In this document: piece after piece, positions 18,371 through 30,170 of the stretch
Position numbering within the stretch: the first letter of the stretch is position 1
Layout: each line of letters begins with the position of its first letter
Assembly: GCA_051530055.1 (NCBI GenBank)
Contig: CM121341.1
Coordinates: 5,208,001-5,272,000 of the forward strand
Length of the DNA stretch: 64,000 nt
Source of the DNA: Neoechinorhynchus agilis
Taxonomy: Eukaryota; Acanthocephala
Direction: 5' to 3'
The notes under the pieces: model-generated
Databases searched by the model: none
Told to the model about the DNA's origin: nothing
The model's input: only the letters and a program-made list of their open reading frames with translations
Translations under genes and position numbers: made by a program

Positions 18371-18960
18371 GGAGTTACTTTTGGATTTGCTTCACTTTCT
18401 GTATTTTTCCGTGCGGGGCATTGTCTTGATTTTTTCTCGAGAATCTTTCTTTTGGTCGGCAAGACATAGTCGTCTTCGGGTTCTCCTTTTACTCGTTTGC
18501 GATTGGACGTAACGTTGGCACTACCCTTCGATCTCGTTGACTTTGGACAATTCAATTTTGCTTCCTCTTGCCTGAATACCTCGATGGCACTCAACATTTT
18601 TCTACCACTTCGAAGACGAAGTCCTCCTTCAGGTTCTGGTGGGGGCTTTCGTGGGCGGTTGTGAGCTGCTACCCGAGATTCAAAGTGCATTTCACGAGCA
18701 TTTGGATGTGTAATGGTTGCTTGGTATTCGACGCCGTCCAGAATGACCTTTCCCGTCCGGACCCCGCATTCATCTCTGGACTCTTCCTTGAAATAAAATT
18801 GTACTTCTGTTCCTTTGGCGTAAGTTTCGAGTTCTTCGTGTTCGATTTCGGTTGACTTGTCTTCTTTTAGAATCTCTTTGTGTTCAGATGCAGCTTGAGA
18901 CGTGGACGATGTTTCAGAGTCGTTCTTTGAGGTTTTGTCGTTAAAATCTTGATTTTGCAT
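18371..18960 (-). pseudogene. KRP type A, copy 3 (inverted, 3-prime half missing)
   Basis: The frame is open from the ATG at 18960 (MQNQDFN) for about 197 residues through the folded-looking N-terminal module, LRLRSGRKML and EDDYVLPTKRK to SEANPKVTP. It is then cut by the inversion junction, and the first stop lies in foreign spacer sequence. Both SIM-like repeats are missing. The N-terminal part carries no disabling change, so a short protein could still be made next to DCTN5 copy 3. Confidence 0.75.
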
Positions 18961-19007
18961 ATCTAAAATGTTAAAAGGAATTGGCACCTCTAAAAAATAT
19001 GTTCTAG
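18961..19007. promoter_or_regulatory. 47-bp head-to-head region, copy 3 (inverted)
   Basis: Identical layout to the other copies but reversed, with DCTN5 to the right on the plus strand and KRP to the left. Confidence 0.55.
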
Positions 19008-19691
19008 ATGGAAGTCTGTGAGCAATATTTTCGACCCGCCGAATACTTCGAAACCAGCACAGGAAACAAGGTTTGTACGTGAATACTCACACAACCTTCG
19101 ACGGACGTGTGAGTATTCAAGAAAAGAAATCTTTAATGGCAGGAAGTCAAAATATCATTCTAACTGGTCGAGTAATAATTCAACAAAATTGTGTGTTCAG
19201 AGGCGATCTCGCTCCAATTCGAGTTGGAAAATACTGTCATTTCGGACGAAGCTGCATTCTCCAACCCTTCTTTACTCGCGCATCGTCCTCTTATTCGTTC
19301 TCAAAACTATCGATTGGCGACTATACGATCGTGGAAGATGATTGCGTTCTTAAATGCAATCAAGTTGGTTCCTGTGTACGGATCGGCAAGTTTACATGTT
19401 GATTTCTCTAGAAAACACATCATTTTCTTAATTCTAGGCCACAATTCCGTTTGTGAGAAGCGCTCGATCCTTAAGGATTGTAGCATTCTTCTACCAAACA
19501 GCCTTCTAACTGCTGATACTTGCGTCCCTCCCTATTGTATTTTCGGAGGAATTCCAGCGAAGTTCATCGCCGAAGCCCCTGAAAGTACAAGACAAATTAT
19601 GGTGGATCTTTGTTCTGAAATGTTCGATTCATTTCTACCCTTACCGCCGGGAATTGAAGGGAGCCTTCGTGAAGATGTGGAAAATGCTTAA
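19008..19691 (+). CDS. DCTN5: Dynactin subunit 5 (p25), copy 3 (inverted)
   Basis: This copy lies in the inverted module. Exons 19008-19078, 19114-19397 and 19438-19691 are open, with introns 19079-19113 and 19398-19437 matching the other copies base for base at their ends. The protein has PPYCIF and ends DVENA. Its KRP partner is truncated while this gene remains whole, which adds to the contrast between preserved DCTN5 and decaying KRP. Confidence 0.9.
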
Positions 19692-20560
19692 ACCGATCGG
19701 ATTTTTAACTTACCGGTGGAAATTCTTGGAGATGTTTTGATGCTAAGTTGCTCGTTGTTATCGATACGATTAAGGTGAAGCGCTTTAACGAGAGGGGAAC
19801 GGGAAAGCTTGAAATCAGTTTGTTGCACAAATATTATCCGCAATCAATATTTATTTTCTTGTATTTAATTAGAAATACGTTTTCTTTGTGTTTGTGCTTT
19901 TGTTGTCGGAAAAATATTGGTTATTGATAATTAGTCACAAAACGTGATCACGTGACCCTTTAATGATTGCTATTTATTAAATTTTCGAAATATTTTATGA
20001 ACCCGAAATTGTCGTGTACTTTAAAAAAAGATTTATTTTTGAAATTTATGTAATTGTCCTTTTTCGCCAATCTGAAGAAAGTATTCATTCTGCAGGGAGA
20101 ATCGTCGACAAATGATTTGGAAATTTCGTGTTATAATGGCCCAAAACTTTTTATCTGGCGTCATTTCAAGAAGATTATTCCCGGTTTTGATGCCCCTCCC
20201 AACTTGAACATCTCTCCTTTTTTTCATTTACTAAATTTCTGATAGGATTTATTAAAATAATCATTTAAAAAAATACTTTCACTAAATAATAAAGGTTTAT
20301 TCGTAGTTCCAAATTTGCTCTCCTTTGTTAACCAAAGGACCCTTCTTTCCTGATGCTTCTTGAATTTGATTGATCGATTTGATGCCAAACTCCTAAACAA
20401 TATTTGCTAATTGAACACTTTGGTGTTTATTTCAACTGCTACTGCGTTTTGCTGCAGAATCAGAAGGGGACTTTAACTGCTTAGAATCTTTATCTGCCGT
20501 TGGCTTCATCGCCGTTTTAATCATTTTTTTTAAGTCGCCGAAAAATGCCGTTTGTTTCAT
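19692..20560. other. Spacer between DCTN5 and KRP tails, copy 3 (inverted)
   Basis: Reverse-complement version of the 12016 spacer, including the ACGTGATCACGT palindrome (about 19942-19953) and a 64-codon minus-strand frame (20033-20227) with FWAIITRNFQIICRRF that starts from an ATG in this copy. The remnant codons after KRP carry two stops here. No gene is called. Confidence 0.6.
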
Positions 20561-21488
20561 TTATTTTTTTCCTTTCGGTAGTTCCGGATTTATTTGGGAA
20601 CTTTCGCCTTGATTTGCCTTCGACTCCCCCGAATCGTCAGATAGGATTATAACCTCGGGCGCATTTAATTTCGGATGAGGTGTTGGAATTCGCTTCCGGC
20701 TCGGCTTCGTCAGCTTCGATGCAACCTTAAGTCGTTTGCCGTCGTGGATTGAGTCTTGTTTTAATTCCGTCGATTCTCTGGCACGTTTAGAACCGATTTT
20801 AAGGTCGCTTTTAAATGTCGTTCTATCCAAATCCGTCGAAATGTTTGTTTCCTTTACATTAATTATTAGTATTTGAGGCTGGGACTTCGGCAGCTCAGCA
20901 TTTATTTGAAAACTTTCATCTTTATTTGCCTTCGACTCCATGGATTCCTCCGCTATGATTATAACCTCTGGCGCATTTGATTTTGAATGAGGTTCTAAGA
21001 TTTGCTTAGGGCTTGGCTTCGTGGTCGTCGTCATCTTTTGTCGTTTGCCATCATGGCTTAAGTCTTCTTTTACTTCTGCCGATTTTCTTGGACGTTTGGA
21101 ACCCATTTTTAACTCCCTGGGAAATGCCGTTTGATCGAAGTCGCCTGAATTTTCAATTGTTTCTGGCTGATTTGGCTCCAGTTTAGGTTTTGAGACTAGC
21201 CTGCGGCTTGACTTCATCTTCGTTGTAACCTTTTGTCTTTTTGTGTCTTGGGTAACCGTCGGAAGTTCCGTACACTCAGATTCTTCGAGTTGTGCCTTTG
21301 ACCTTGAACGTTTTTTTTTGCGCGTCGATCATCCGAAACCTTTGTGTCCTTTGCAAGACTTTCTGACGAAGTTGCTTTTAGTTTTGTTTCACTTTCTTTA
21401 TTTTTTGGTGCGGTGCATTGTCTTGATTTTTTTCTCGAGACTTTCTTTTGCTCGGCATGACATAGTCGTCTTCGCTCGACTGAATCAT
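20561..21488 (-). pseudogene. KRP type B, copy 2 (inverted, N-truncated)
   Basis: The ATG at 21488 opens SSEDDYVMPSKRKSREK, but the frame then diverges within about 40 codons. A clean 218-codon frame resumes at 21217 and contains KPKLEPNQPETIENSG, both repeats and both SIM-like motifs, ending ELPKGKK at 20561. The ending ELPKGKK, shared only with copy B4, differs from the QQPKPQS ending of the others. In this copy the codons after the stop read MKQTAFFGDLKK in the same frame. Confidence 0.7.
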
Positions 21489-22160
21489 TTATGTTAAATT
21501 TTTTACTTTGCTAAACACCGCCAGTTAAAATACTTTGTTTTTGTGTCGTTTGCAAATTATTCGAAATTTTCAATTGCATTTTTCGCTCTTGATGATTGAC
21601 CGAAATGGATTTGATTTATTACAAAATAAGGCGAAGTTGGAGGCATAAAAATTTTGGTCTTAAGAATTATCGTCTTTATACGCAGTTTTGCTTAATAATC
21701 AATTAAAATATTTTACATTTTTTTAATGGTTTTTCGTCTCGATTGTGTTAGATCGACATTAAACGCTTCGTTTTGTGATTTTATGAACTCGGATTACGAT
21801 TTTAAGCTTTTAAACAAAAGTATTTGCTAATGCCTTGTCGTAAATCCATCAAGAGTTTTAGACCACAGAATAAAGAGTTTTAACGCTCTCTTAAGGTTTA
21901 CGGTGTTAAAGCAACATAACGACTATTTTAGTACAAGTGGAAATCCTAACAAAAATCCGGCTCTCCTAATTGTCAATGACTTATTTAAAGATTATTTCTG
22001 ACTTTTTTGGAGAACCTTTGGACATTCACATATTTCAGCAGCCTGATGGATTTCAACAAAGTTCATGACTCGCTCTTCTTTTTTTGTTTATTCTTTGAGC
22101 GAGAGATTGAAGAATTGCACTTTGAGAAGCATTGAGATCGGCTCAAAACCCAGGCACTTC
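21489..22160. repeat. Upstream block of type-B KRP, copy 2 (inverted)
   Basis: Inverted counterpart of 10446-11087. It is nearly identical to the copies at 25230 and 32310 and ends at the GCACTTCACTC-CCAATC tract where LINE-1-derived sequence starts. Confidence 0.75.
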
Positions 22161-22199
22161 ACTCCTCCAATCTAAAAATAGAATAAACCCAAGAATATG

Positions 22200-23030
22200 G
22201 AAGGATCCGAGCAAAAGTAAAAACAAGAGCAGAAGGTGGAACTCCATCAAAATCATTCGACCCTCCGATTCATTTCTGTGATGATACGCCTTCTCCACCC
22301 CACCCATCATCCCTCGGTGCCCGGAATTCGACCCATCGTGTCATGCACTCCTCTCTCTAGGATATAAATCGCACCACATTTATTTCTGAAAAGCCAGGAG
22401 CCTCCTTTACAGATCCTGTCGCCACTGATACACACAACCGCAACAAATTCCTTCGTATCGGTCAACTCCTTTCCCCCGACATTCACTTTACTATTCCTTC
22501 CCATCAACTGTTATGCGTATTCCCTCCAAAAATCAATTTAACCCGAGACCTCGTATCCTCAAAGTTACTTTTATTTCACCACTCGTAGCTTCCCTCGTTC
22601 TTAACAGGAGACACAGACTCCTCACAACTTTCTGTTCGTATCTATCCACATAAAAACTCATTACAAAATCTTTCCACCGTTCCTACAAACTTAACTCAGA
22701 TCTCATCTTTTCCAATGTAACCCGTCACTTTTAGCGAACACCCACGAATATCTCCCCCATCCCAAAACACGAAGAATCAGCGACTTCCCAGTTTCTTTGA
22801 TTACGTATAACTCCACCGGTGGCCGAATAACCACAAAGGTCAATCTCCCAGCCCTTCCACGTGAAATACTCTCTTTTTACCGAAGCAAGTAAATAATTAT
22901 CTCTCTACCTTTACTTCGATCCATTCAAGATCTCAACTCTAAACTCATTTCTATCATTACCAATCACTCATCCCAACTCAAATTTTCGAGTCGCCCCGGA
23001 CTTCTCTTTTTGTGTAGATATTCATTTAGG
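22200..23030 (+). mobile_element. LINE-1 endonuclease fragment, copy in array
   Basis: It matches 45800-46550 almost base for base in the plus orientation and shares its right-hand junction (TCGAGTCGCCCCGGACTTCT) with the copy at 9291-10215. Only the endonuclease part is present, with no reverse transcriptase. Coding capacity is lost. Confidence 0.65.
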
Positions 23031-23162
23031 AATTAATCGGAATTTTCGACCTATGCGTTGGCCTTCTTCAATGATCACCACAGCGTTGCGTGAACGTGTT
23101 GCCATGTTCAATCATGATGGCCTCCATTGTGATTCGGTCACGTTTGTTAAAGGTCAAACATT

Positions 23163-23247
23163 AGACGCGATCATCAGGCATTCAATTCATCGTCCTTATG
23201 TTTTTGATTGCTGATATCAATGCCACCAATATTCCTACGAAGTACAG
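23163..23247. repeat. 85-bp direct repeat, left copy
   Basis: Starts AGACGCGATCATCAGGCATT and ends CCTACGAAGTACAG. An apparently identical copy lies at 24364-24448, and the corresponding site near 9100-9185 (inverted) has a single uninterrupted copy. The pair therefore brackets the retroelement piece at 23248-24363 like a very long target-site duplication. Confidence 0.85.
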
Positions 23248-24363
23248 TCTTGAAGGCTGAGTCAAAGTCCTTGGCTCGGATGATGAAGCATCCTTACGGC
23301 CTTGAACTTGTGCCCAGGCGATGTATTTTTTGAACGCGTCACATTTCTTTCAATGTGACCAATGGCCGTCGCCATCACAGTTTGAACAATGTTTTCGAGT
23401 CCTACTGCATTTAGAACTATGATGATCCAGCCAGCAGAAGGCGCATTTTGTCAACTTTGTAGGACAACGTTGCTCCCAGTGACCCCAACACTTACAACTG
23501 TTGCATCGCGGGAAGTGATAATCAGCAAAATTGTAAACATTATCAGCAGTAAATTTGACTACCATAGAATTGAAATAGCACCTCTCCAAAGTCAACGTGT
23601 CCCTGCTCTCGACATTGCCTATCACAATCGCTTTCAGGATCATATTCACTGATCTGGCCGATTTTAGAAAAAAATAGGATCTCGACGCCCAACTTGCCCT
23701 CGAATTCCCGTTTATCGACTTCATCAATGTCTGGGGATAATCCAAAGACCATAAAGGTTGACTGGTAGCTGGAGTCGGTAATTAAAACACCGGAGAGACC
23801 GTATATTTTTCTCGTGAATTCTATAAATCCTTCGACGAAACGTCTGCCAATTAACAAAACTCTCAACCTCCAACCGAAATTGGTTGTCGAGCAAATTCTA
23901 TGCACGTCGTCCTTGAACGTTTTGAACCATGGAACCAAGAATCTTCGATGCACCTCCTTCCTCGGGAGTAGCGGATTGGATTGTATGGCCACAGTAAGTG
24001 GCCATCTCTTGGTTGGGACTTCCAAAAGAGAAGAATCGTCCTGGGGTGTACGGGAGTTGGGTTTGGGTGCTACGTCTCCGAGAATAGTACTCCGGACCTC
24101 CCGTGGCACAAGAATTCTAAGAGAATTGGGTGGTCGTTTGCCACTCTCCGCCAACGACTGAACATTGGTGTGCATTGTTTTAATATTGACGTTATTGATA
24201 TTTTTTTAGTGCATATTGATTTTTTTTAATGCATATCGATGTTTTTTAATACGGTCGAAGTTGCCATGTTGCAAAGTAGTTTTAAAATTCACATTAACAA
24301 GTTTGAACCAATGATTCAAACCTTGAAATTCGTCCACTTTTTGTGTGCTGGTGAAGCGGCAGT
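23248..24363 (-). mobile_element. Retroelement ORF1/Gag-like fragment with zinc knuckles, copy 1
   Basis: On the minus strand an ATG at 24175 opens a frame of about 210 codons, followed in a neighbouring frame by a Cys/His region with successive C-x2-C-x4-H-x4-C type knuckles (CNSCKCWGHWEQRC and relatives), ending near 23350. Nucleic-acid-binding zinc knuckles after a Gag-like part are usual for ORF1 of Jockey/R1-type LINEs and for Gag of LTR elements; no LTR or protease is seen, so a non-LTR origin is favoured. The element is a broken fossil with one or more breaks and no polymerase. It is flanked by 85-bp direct repeats. Similarity to the second copy is very high, so the duplication of the piece is recent. 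Confidence 0.6.
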
Positions 24364-25160
24364 AGACGCGATCATCAGGCATTCAATTCATCGTCCTTAT
24401 GTTTTTGATTGCTGATATCAATGCCACCAATATTCCTACGAAGTACAGGAGGCTTTTAATGATCACGGCGATATAATTTCGGCTGTTATGATGTCAATAA
24501 TCAATTGTGCAGGGCGTAAGTTGAGAATATAAATTTAGATCGGATATCGTTTCTCCCAATGAAATATCTGAACCTTTTTCCAGGAGGTAGGATTCGGGAG
24601 GTTTATAATCGGGACTCGTATTGGATCGTCAAATGTGCGGTGCAGAATAGCCGATACCGTAAAAAAAATTATTTTAAATCGAATGGACAGTGTAATCAAC
24701 CCTGGATTTGTGATTAATGGCGGTCGAGGGTACCACACAACTCGATCGCAACCGCCCGTATTTACATTAATGGCCATCGACTTCTATGAAAAGACATTTA
24801 ACAAAGGATTTGAAGAACCGGCATCGGACCAATGGCGAAATAGTACGACTTCTGGGTAAGGAACCGGTATTGAGAATAGATGGAGGGTGGAATCTATTAA
24901 CTTACAAAGGTAACTCATTCTCAGAATTCCTTGTTCGAAATTTATAGAAAAGAATTTACTGTTCGGTTTGTACTTTTGTCCCTTACCAAGGAACCCATTT
25001 TTCAAGACTTTTTACGACTGATGTAGTTTAGTTTCAGTAGTTTACGTTTGCCTGAAAGCTTAATCTCCCCTTAACATGGCTGTGATATACGTTAATCTGC
25101 TTGAAACGAATTTGAAGAACTTGGGTATTAGAAGTCTCAATTGGTTCGGATCTCACGATG
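24364..25160 (+). repeat. Trehalase-fragment block, plus orientation, copy 2
   Basis: It starts with the right copy of the 85-bp repeat. Around 24557-24860 decayed trehalase codons follow: LNLFPGGRIREVYNRDSYW (the WDxY of the signature has become RDSY), IILNRMDSVI, a VINGGRG loop and RSQPPVFTLMAIDFYEKTF. Frame changes separate the parts and the homology ends at GTAAGG near 24858, a possible old donor. The remainder (24860-25160) carries the 73-codon reverse frame also present at 8533 and 31863. It cannot encode an active enzyme. Confidence 0.75.
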
Positions 25161-25865
25161 TTTTTGGGTTTACCTATTTTAGATTGAAGAGTGAAGTGCC
25201 TGGTTTTGAGCCGATCTCAATGCTTCTCAAAGTGCAATTCTTCAATCTCTCGCTCAAAGAATAAACAAAAAAAGAAGAGCGAGTCATGAACTTTGTTGAA
25301 ATCAATCAGTTGCTGAAATATGAATGTCCAAAGGTTCTCCAAAAAAGTCAGAAATAATCTTTAAACAAGTCATTGACAATAGGAGAGCCGGATTTTTGTT
25401 AGGATTTCCACTTGTACTCCTGGAAAAAATAGTCGTTAAGTGTTGCTTTAACACCGTAAACCTTAAGAGAGCGTTAAAACTTTATTCTGTGGTCTAAAAC
25501 TCTTGATGGATTTACGACAAGGCATTAGCAAATGCTTTTGTTTAAAAGCTTAAAATCGTAATCCGAGTTCATAAAATAATAAAACGAAGCGTTTAATGTC
25601 GATCTAACACAATCGAGACGAAAAACCATTAAAAAAATGTAAAATATATTAATTGATTATTAAGCAAAACTGCGTATAAAGACGATAATTCTTAAGACCA
25701 AAATATTGCGCCGCCAACTTCGCCTTATTTTGTAATAAATCGAATCCATTTCGGTCAATCATCAAGAGCGAAAAATGCAATTGAAAATTTCGAATAATTT
25801 GCAAACGACATAAAAACAAAGTATTTTAACTGGCGGTGTTTAGTGAAGTAAAAAATTTAACATAA
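25161..25865. repeat. Upstream block of type-B KRP, copy 3
   Basis: Counterpart of 10446-11087, with small insertions (for example CTGGAAAAAATAG near 25420). It leads to the ATG at 25866. Confidence 0.75.
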
Positions 25866-26791
25866 ATGCTTCAGTCGAGCGAAGACGACTATGTCATGCC
25901 GAGCAAAAGAAAGTCTCGAGAAAAAAATCAAAACAATGCACCGCACCAAAAAATAAAGAAAGTGAAACAAAACTAAAAGCAACTTCGTCAGAAAGTCTTG
26001 CAAAGGATACAAAAGTTTCGGGTGGTCGACAGGCCAAAAAACGTTCAATATCAAAGGCACAACTCGAAGAATCTGAGTGTACGGAACTTCCGACGGTTAC
26101 CCAAGACACAAAGAGACCAAAGATTACAACGAAGACGAAGCAAAGCCGCAAGCTAGTCTCAAAACCTAGACTGGAGCCAAATCCGCCAGAAACAATTGAA
26201 AATTCAGGGGACTTCGATCAAACGGCATTTCCCAGGGAGCTAAAAATGGGTTCCAAACGTCCAAGAAAATCGGCAGAAGTAAAAGAGGACTTAAGCCATG
26301 ACGGCAAACGACAAAAGATGACGACGACCACGAAGCCAAGCCCTAAGCAAATCCCAGAACCCCATTCAGAATCAAATGCTCCAGAGGTTATAATCATAGC
26401 GGAGGAATCCATGGAGTCGAAGGCAAATAAACTTGAAAGTTTTCAAATAAATGCTGAGCTGCCGAAGTCCCAGCCTCAAATACTAATAATTAATGTAAAA
26501 GAAACAAACATTTCGACGGATTTGGATAGAACGACATTTAAAAGCGACCTTAAAATCGGTTCTAAACGTGCCAGAGAATCGACAGAATTAAAACAAGATT
26601 CAATCCACGACGGCAAACGACTTAAGGTTGCATCGAAGCTGACGAAGCCGAGCTGGAAGCGAATTCCAACACCTCATCCGAAATTAAATGCGCCAGAGGT
26701 TATAATCCAATCTGACGATTCGGGAGAGTCGAAGGCAAATCAAGGCGAAAGTTCCAAAAAAAATCCGCAACAACCGAAGCCTCAATCCTAA
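25866..26791 (+). pseudogene. KRP type B, copy 3
   Basis: Begins MLQSSEDDYVMPSKRKSREK and loses frame at the same A-rich tract as copies B2 and B4. The 181-codon clean frame from 26246 to 26791 is practically the same as in copy B1 (11470-12015), including the W in KPSWKRIPTPHP and the APEVIIQSDDSGES form of the second motif. B1 and B3 are therefore sister copies, although they lie 15 kb apart with other copies between them. Confidence 0.7.
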
Positions 26792-27671
26792 ATCAAAAGG
26801 ACAAAATAAATGAAACAAACGGCATTTTTCGGCGACCAAATTTTTTTTTAAAACGGCCATGAAGCCAACGGCAGATAAAGATTCTAAGCAGTTAAAGTCC
26901 CCTTCTGAGTTTGCAGCAAAACGCAGTAGCAGTTGAAACACCAAAGTGTTCAATTGGCAAATATTGTTCAGGAGTCTGGCATCAAATCGATCAATCAAAT
27001 TCAAGAAGCATCAGGAAAGAAGGGTCCTTTGGTTAACAAAGAAGAGCAAATTTGGAACTACGAATAAACCTTTATTACTTAGTGAAAGTATTTTTTAAAT
27101 GATTATTTAGTTAATAAATCTTATTAGTTATTTAGTAAATGTTAAAAAGAGAGATGTTCAAGTTGGGAGGGGATCAAAACCGGGATAATCTTCTCGAAAT
27201 GACGCCAGAAAAAAAGTTTTGGGCCATTATAACACGAAATTTCCAAATCATTTGTCGACGATTCCCCTGCAGAATGAATACTTTCTTCAGATTGGCGAAA
27301 AAGGACAATTACATAAATTTCGAAAATAAATCTTTTTTTAAAGTACACGACAATTTCGAGTTCATAAAATATTTCAAAAATTTAATAAATAGCAATCATT
27401 AAAGGGACACGTGATCACGTTTTGTGACTAATTATCAATAACTAATATTTTTCCGACAGCAAAAGCACAAACACAAAGAAAAACGTACTTCTAATTAAAT
27501 ACAAGAAAATAAATATTGATTGTGGATAATATTTGTGCAACAAACTGATTTCAAGCTTTCCCGTTCCCCTCTCGTTAAAGCGCTTCACCTTAATCGTATC
27601 GATAACAACGAGCAACTTAGCATCAAAACATCTCCAAGAATTTCCACCGGTAAGTTAAAAATCCGATCGGT
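26792..27671. other. Spacer between KRP and DCTN5 tails, copy 4
   Basis: Standard spacer. The FWAIITRNFQIICRRF frame extends here from an ATG at 27139 to 27402 because of a small deletion; it remains unrecognised. The palindrome lies near 27410-27421 and the flank reads GGGACACGTGATC instead of GGGTCACGTGATC. Confidence 0.6.
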
Positions 27672-28355
27672 TTAAGCACTTTCCACATCTTCACGAAGGC
27701 TCCCTTCAATTCCCGGCGGTAAGGGTAGAAATGAATCGAACATTTCAGAACAAAGATCCACCATAATTTGTCTTGTACTTTCAGGGGCTTCGGCGATGAA
27801 CTTCGCTGGAATTCCTCCGAAAATACAATAGGGAGGGACGCAAGTATCAGCAGTTAGAAGGCTGTTTGGTAGAAGAATGCTACAATCCTTAAGGATCGAG
27901 CGCTTCTCACAAACGGAATTGTGGCCTAGAATTAAGAAAATGATGTGTTTTCTAGAGAAATCAACATGTAAACTTGCCGATCCGTACACAGGAACCAACT
28001 TGATTGCATTTAAGAACGCAATCATCTTCCACGATCGTATAGTCGCCAATCGATAGTTTTGAGAACGAATAAGAGGACGATGCGCGAGTAAAGAAGGGTT
28101 GGAGAATGCAACTTCGTCCGAAATGACAGTATTTTCCAACTCGAATTGGAGCGAGATCGCCTCTGAACACACAATTTTGTTGAATTATTACTCGACCAGT
28201 TAGAATGATATTTTGACTTCCTGCCATTAAAGATTTCTTTTCTTGAATACTCACACGTCCGTCGAAGGTTGTGTGAGTATTCACGTACAAACCTTGTTTC
28301 CTGTGCTGGTTTCGAAGTATTCGGCGGGTCGAAAATATTGCTCACAGACTTCCAT
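27672..28355 (-). CDS. DCTN5: Dynactin subunit 5 (p25), copy 4
   Basis: Exons 28355-28285, 28249-27966 and 27925-27672 are open, with introns 28284-28250 and 27965-27926 carrying the same GT/AG ends as the other copies. The protein has PPYCIF and ends DVESA as in copy 1. Its KRP partner at 28403 is long but ends early through a single stop codon. Confidence 0.9.
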
Positions 28356-28402
28356 CTAGAACATATTTTTTAGAGGTGCCAATTCCTTTTAACATTTTAG
28401 AT
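28356..28402. promoter_or_regulatory. 47-bp head-to-head region, copy 4
   Basis: Same 47-bp arrangement between start codons as in the other modules. Confidence 0.55.
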
Positions 28403-29797
28403 ATGCAAAATCAAGATTTTAACGACAAAACCTCAAAGAACCACTCTGAAACATCGTCCACGTCTCAAGCTGCATCTGAACACAAAGAGATTCTAAAAGA
28501 AGACAAGTCAACCGAAATCGAACACGAAGAACTCGAAACTTACGCCAAAGGAACAGAAGTACAATTTTATTTCAAGGAAGAGTCCAGAGATGAATGCGGG
28601 GTCCGGACGGGAAAGGTCATTCTGGACGGCGTCGAATACCAAGCAACCATTACACATCCAAATGCTCGTGAAATGCACTTTGAATCTCGGGTAGCAGCTC
28701 ACAACCGCCCACGAAAGCCCCCACCAGAACCTGAAGGAGGACTTCGTCTTCGAAGTGGTAGAAAAATGTTGAGTGCCATCGAGTTATTCAGGCAAGAGGA
28801 AGCAAAATTGAATTGTCCAAAGTCAACGAGATCGAAGGGTAGTGCCAACGTTACGTCCAATCGCAAACGAGTAAAAGGAGAACCCGAAGACGACTATGTC
28901 TTGCCGACCAAAAGAAAGATTCTCGAGAAAAAATCAAGACAATGCCCCGCACGGAAAAATACAGAAAGTGAAGCAAATCCAAAAGTAACTCCGTCAGAAA
29001 GTCTTGCAAAGGATACAAAAATTTCGGGTGGTCGACAGGCCAAAAAACGTTCAATATCAAAGGCACAACTCGAAGAATCTGAGAGTTCGGAACTTCCGAT
29101 GGTTACCCAAGACACAAAGAGACCAAAGATTACAACGAAGACGAAGCCAAGCCGAAAGCGAGTCTCAAAACCTAAACTGGAACCAAATCCGACAGAAACA
29201 ATTGAAAATTCAGGCGACTTCGATCAAACGGCATTTCCCAGGGAGCTAAAAATGGGTTCCAAACGTCCAAGAAAATCGGCAGAAGTAAAAGAGGACTTAA
29301 GCCATGATGGCAAACGACAAAAGATGACGACGACCACGAAGCCAAGCCCTAAGCAAATCCCAGAACCCCATTCAGAATCAAATGCCCCAGAGGTTATAAT
29401 AATAGCGGAGGAATCCATGGAGTCGAAGGCAAATAAAGATGAAAGTTTTCAAATAAATGCTGAGCTGCCGAAGTCCCAGTCTCAAATACAAATGATTAAT
29501 GTAAAAGAAACAAACATTTCGACGGATTTGGATAGAACGACATTAAAAAGCGACCTTAAAATCGGTTCTAAACGTGCCAGAGAATCGACGGAATTAAAAC
29601 AAGACTCAATCCACGACGGCAAACGACTTAAGGTTGCATCGAAGCTGACGTAGCCGAGCCGGAAGCGAATTCCAACACCTCATCCAAAATTAAATGCGCC
29701 CGAGGTTATAATCCTATCTGACGATTCGGGAGAGTCGAAGGCAAATCAAGGCGAAAGTTCCCAAATAAATCCGCAACAACCGAAGCCTCAATCCTAA
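28403..29797 (+). pseudogene. KRP type A, copy 4 (one premature stop)
   Basis: The frame is open for 416 codons from the ATG at 28403. It then meets TAG at 29651-29653, where the intact copy reads a Lys codon in SKLTKPSRKR. The same frame continues without further damage to the normal stop near 29797. The change removes the last 48 or so residues, including the APEVIILSDDSGES motif, but leaves the first motif APEVIIIAEES. The product might still be made and be partly functional, so calling it a pseudogene is a judgement. Confidence 0.7.
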
Positions 29798-30170
29798 ATC
29801 AAAAGGACAAAAATAAGTGAAAAAAAAGGCATTTTCCGGCGACCTAAAAAATGATTAAAACGGCGATGAAGCCAACGGCAGATAAAGATTCAAAGCAGTT
29901 AAAGTCGTCCCTCTGAGTCTGCAGCAAAACGCAGTAGCGGTTGAAATAAACATCAAAGTGTTCAATAGGCAAATATTGTTCAGGAGTCTGGCATCAAATC
30001 GATCAATTAAATTCAAGGAGCACCAGGAGAGAAGGGTCCGTTGGTTAACAAAGAAGAGCAAATTTGGAACTACGAATAAACCTTTACTATTTAGTGAAAG
30101 TATTTTTTAAATGATTATTTAGTTACTAGATCTTAATAAACATTTAGTAAATGATAAAAAGGGTAGAAAT
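29798..30170. other. Truncated spacer, copy 5
   Basis: The first 370 bp of the standard spacer, broken off after TTAGTAAATGATAAAAAGGG, where an unrelated coding scrap begins. The remnant codons after KRP are present. Confidence 0.6.

Noticed and set aside
22200-23030. Separate genes of 66 and 73 residues repeated at 9396/9813, 22307 and 45868/46264
   Set aside because: They are antisense frames of the decayed LINE-1 endonuclease region and recur only because that fragment recurs.
23248-24363. LTR retrotransposon or Polinton
   Set aside because: No terminal repeats of LTR type, no protease, integrase, capsid or polymerase B gene was seen; the zinc-knuckle fragment fits a non-LTR ORF1 at least as well.
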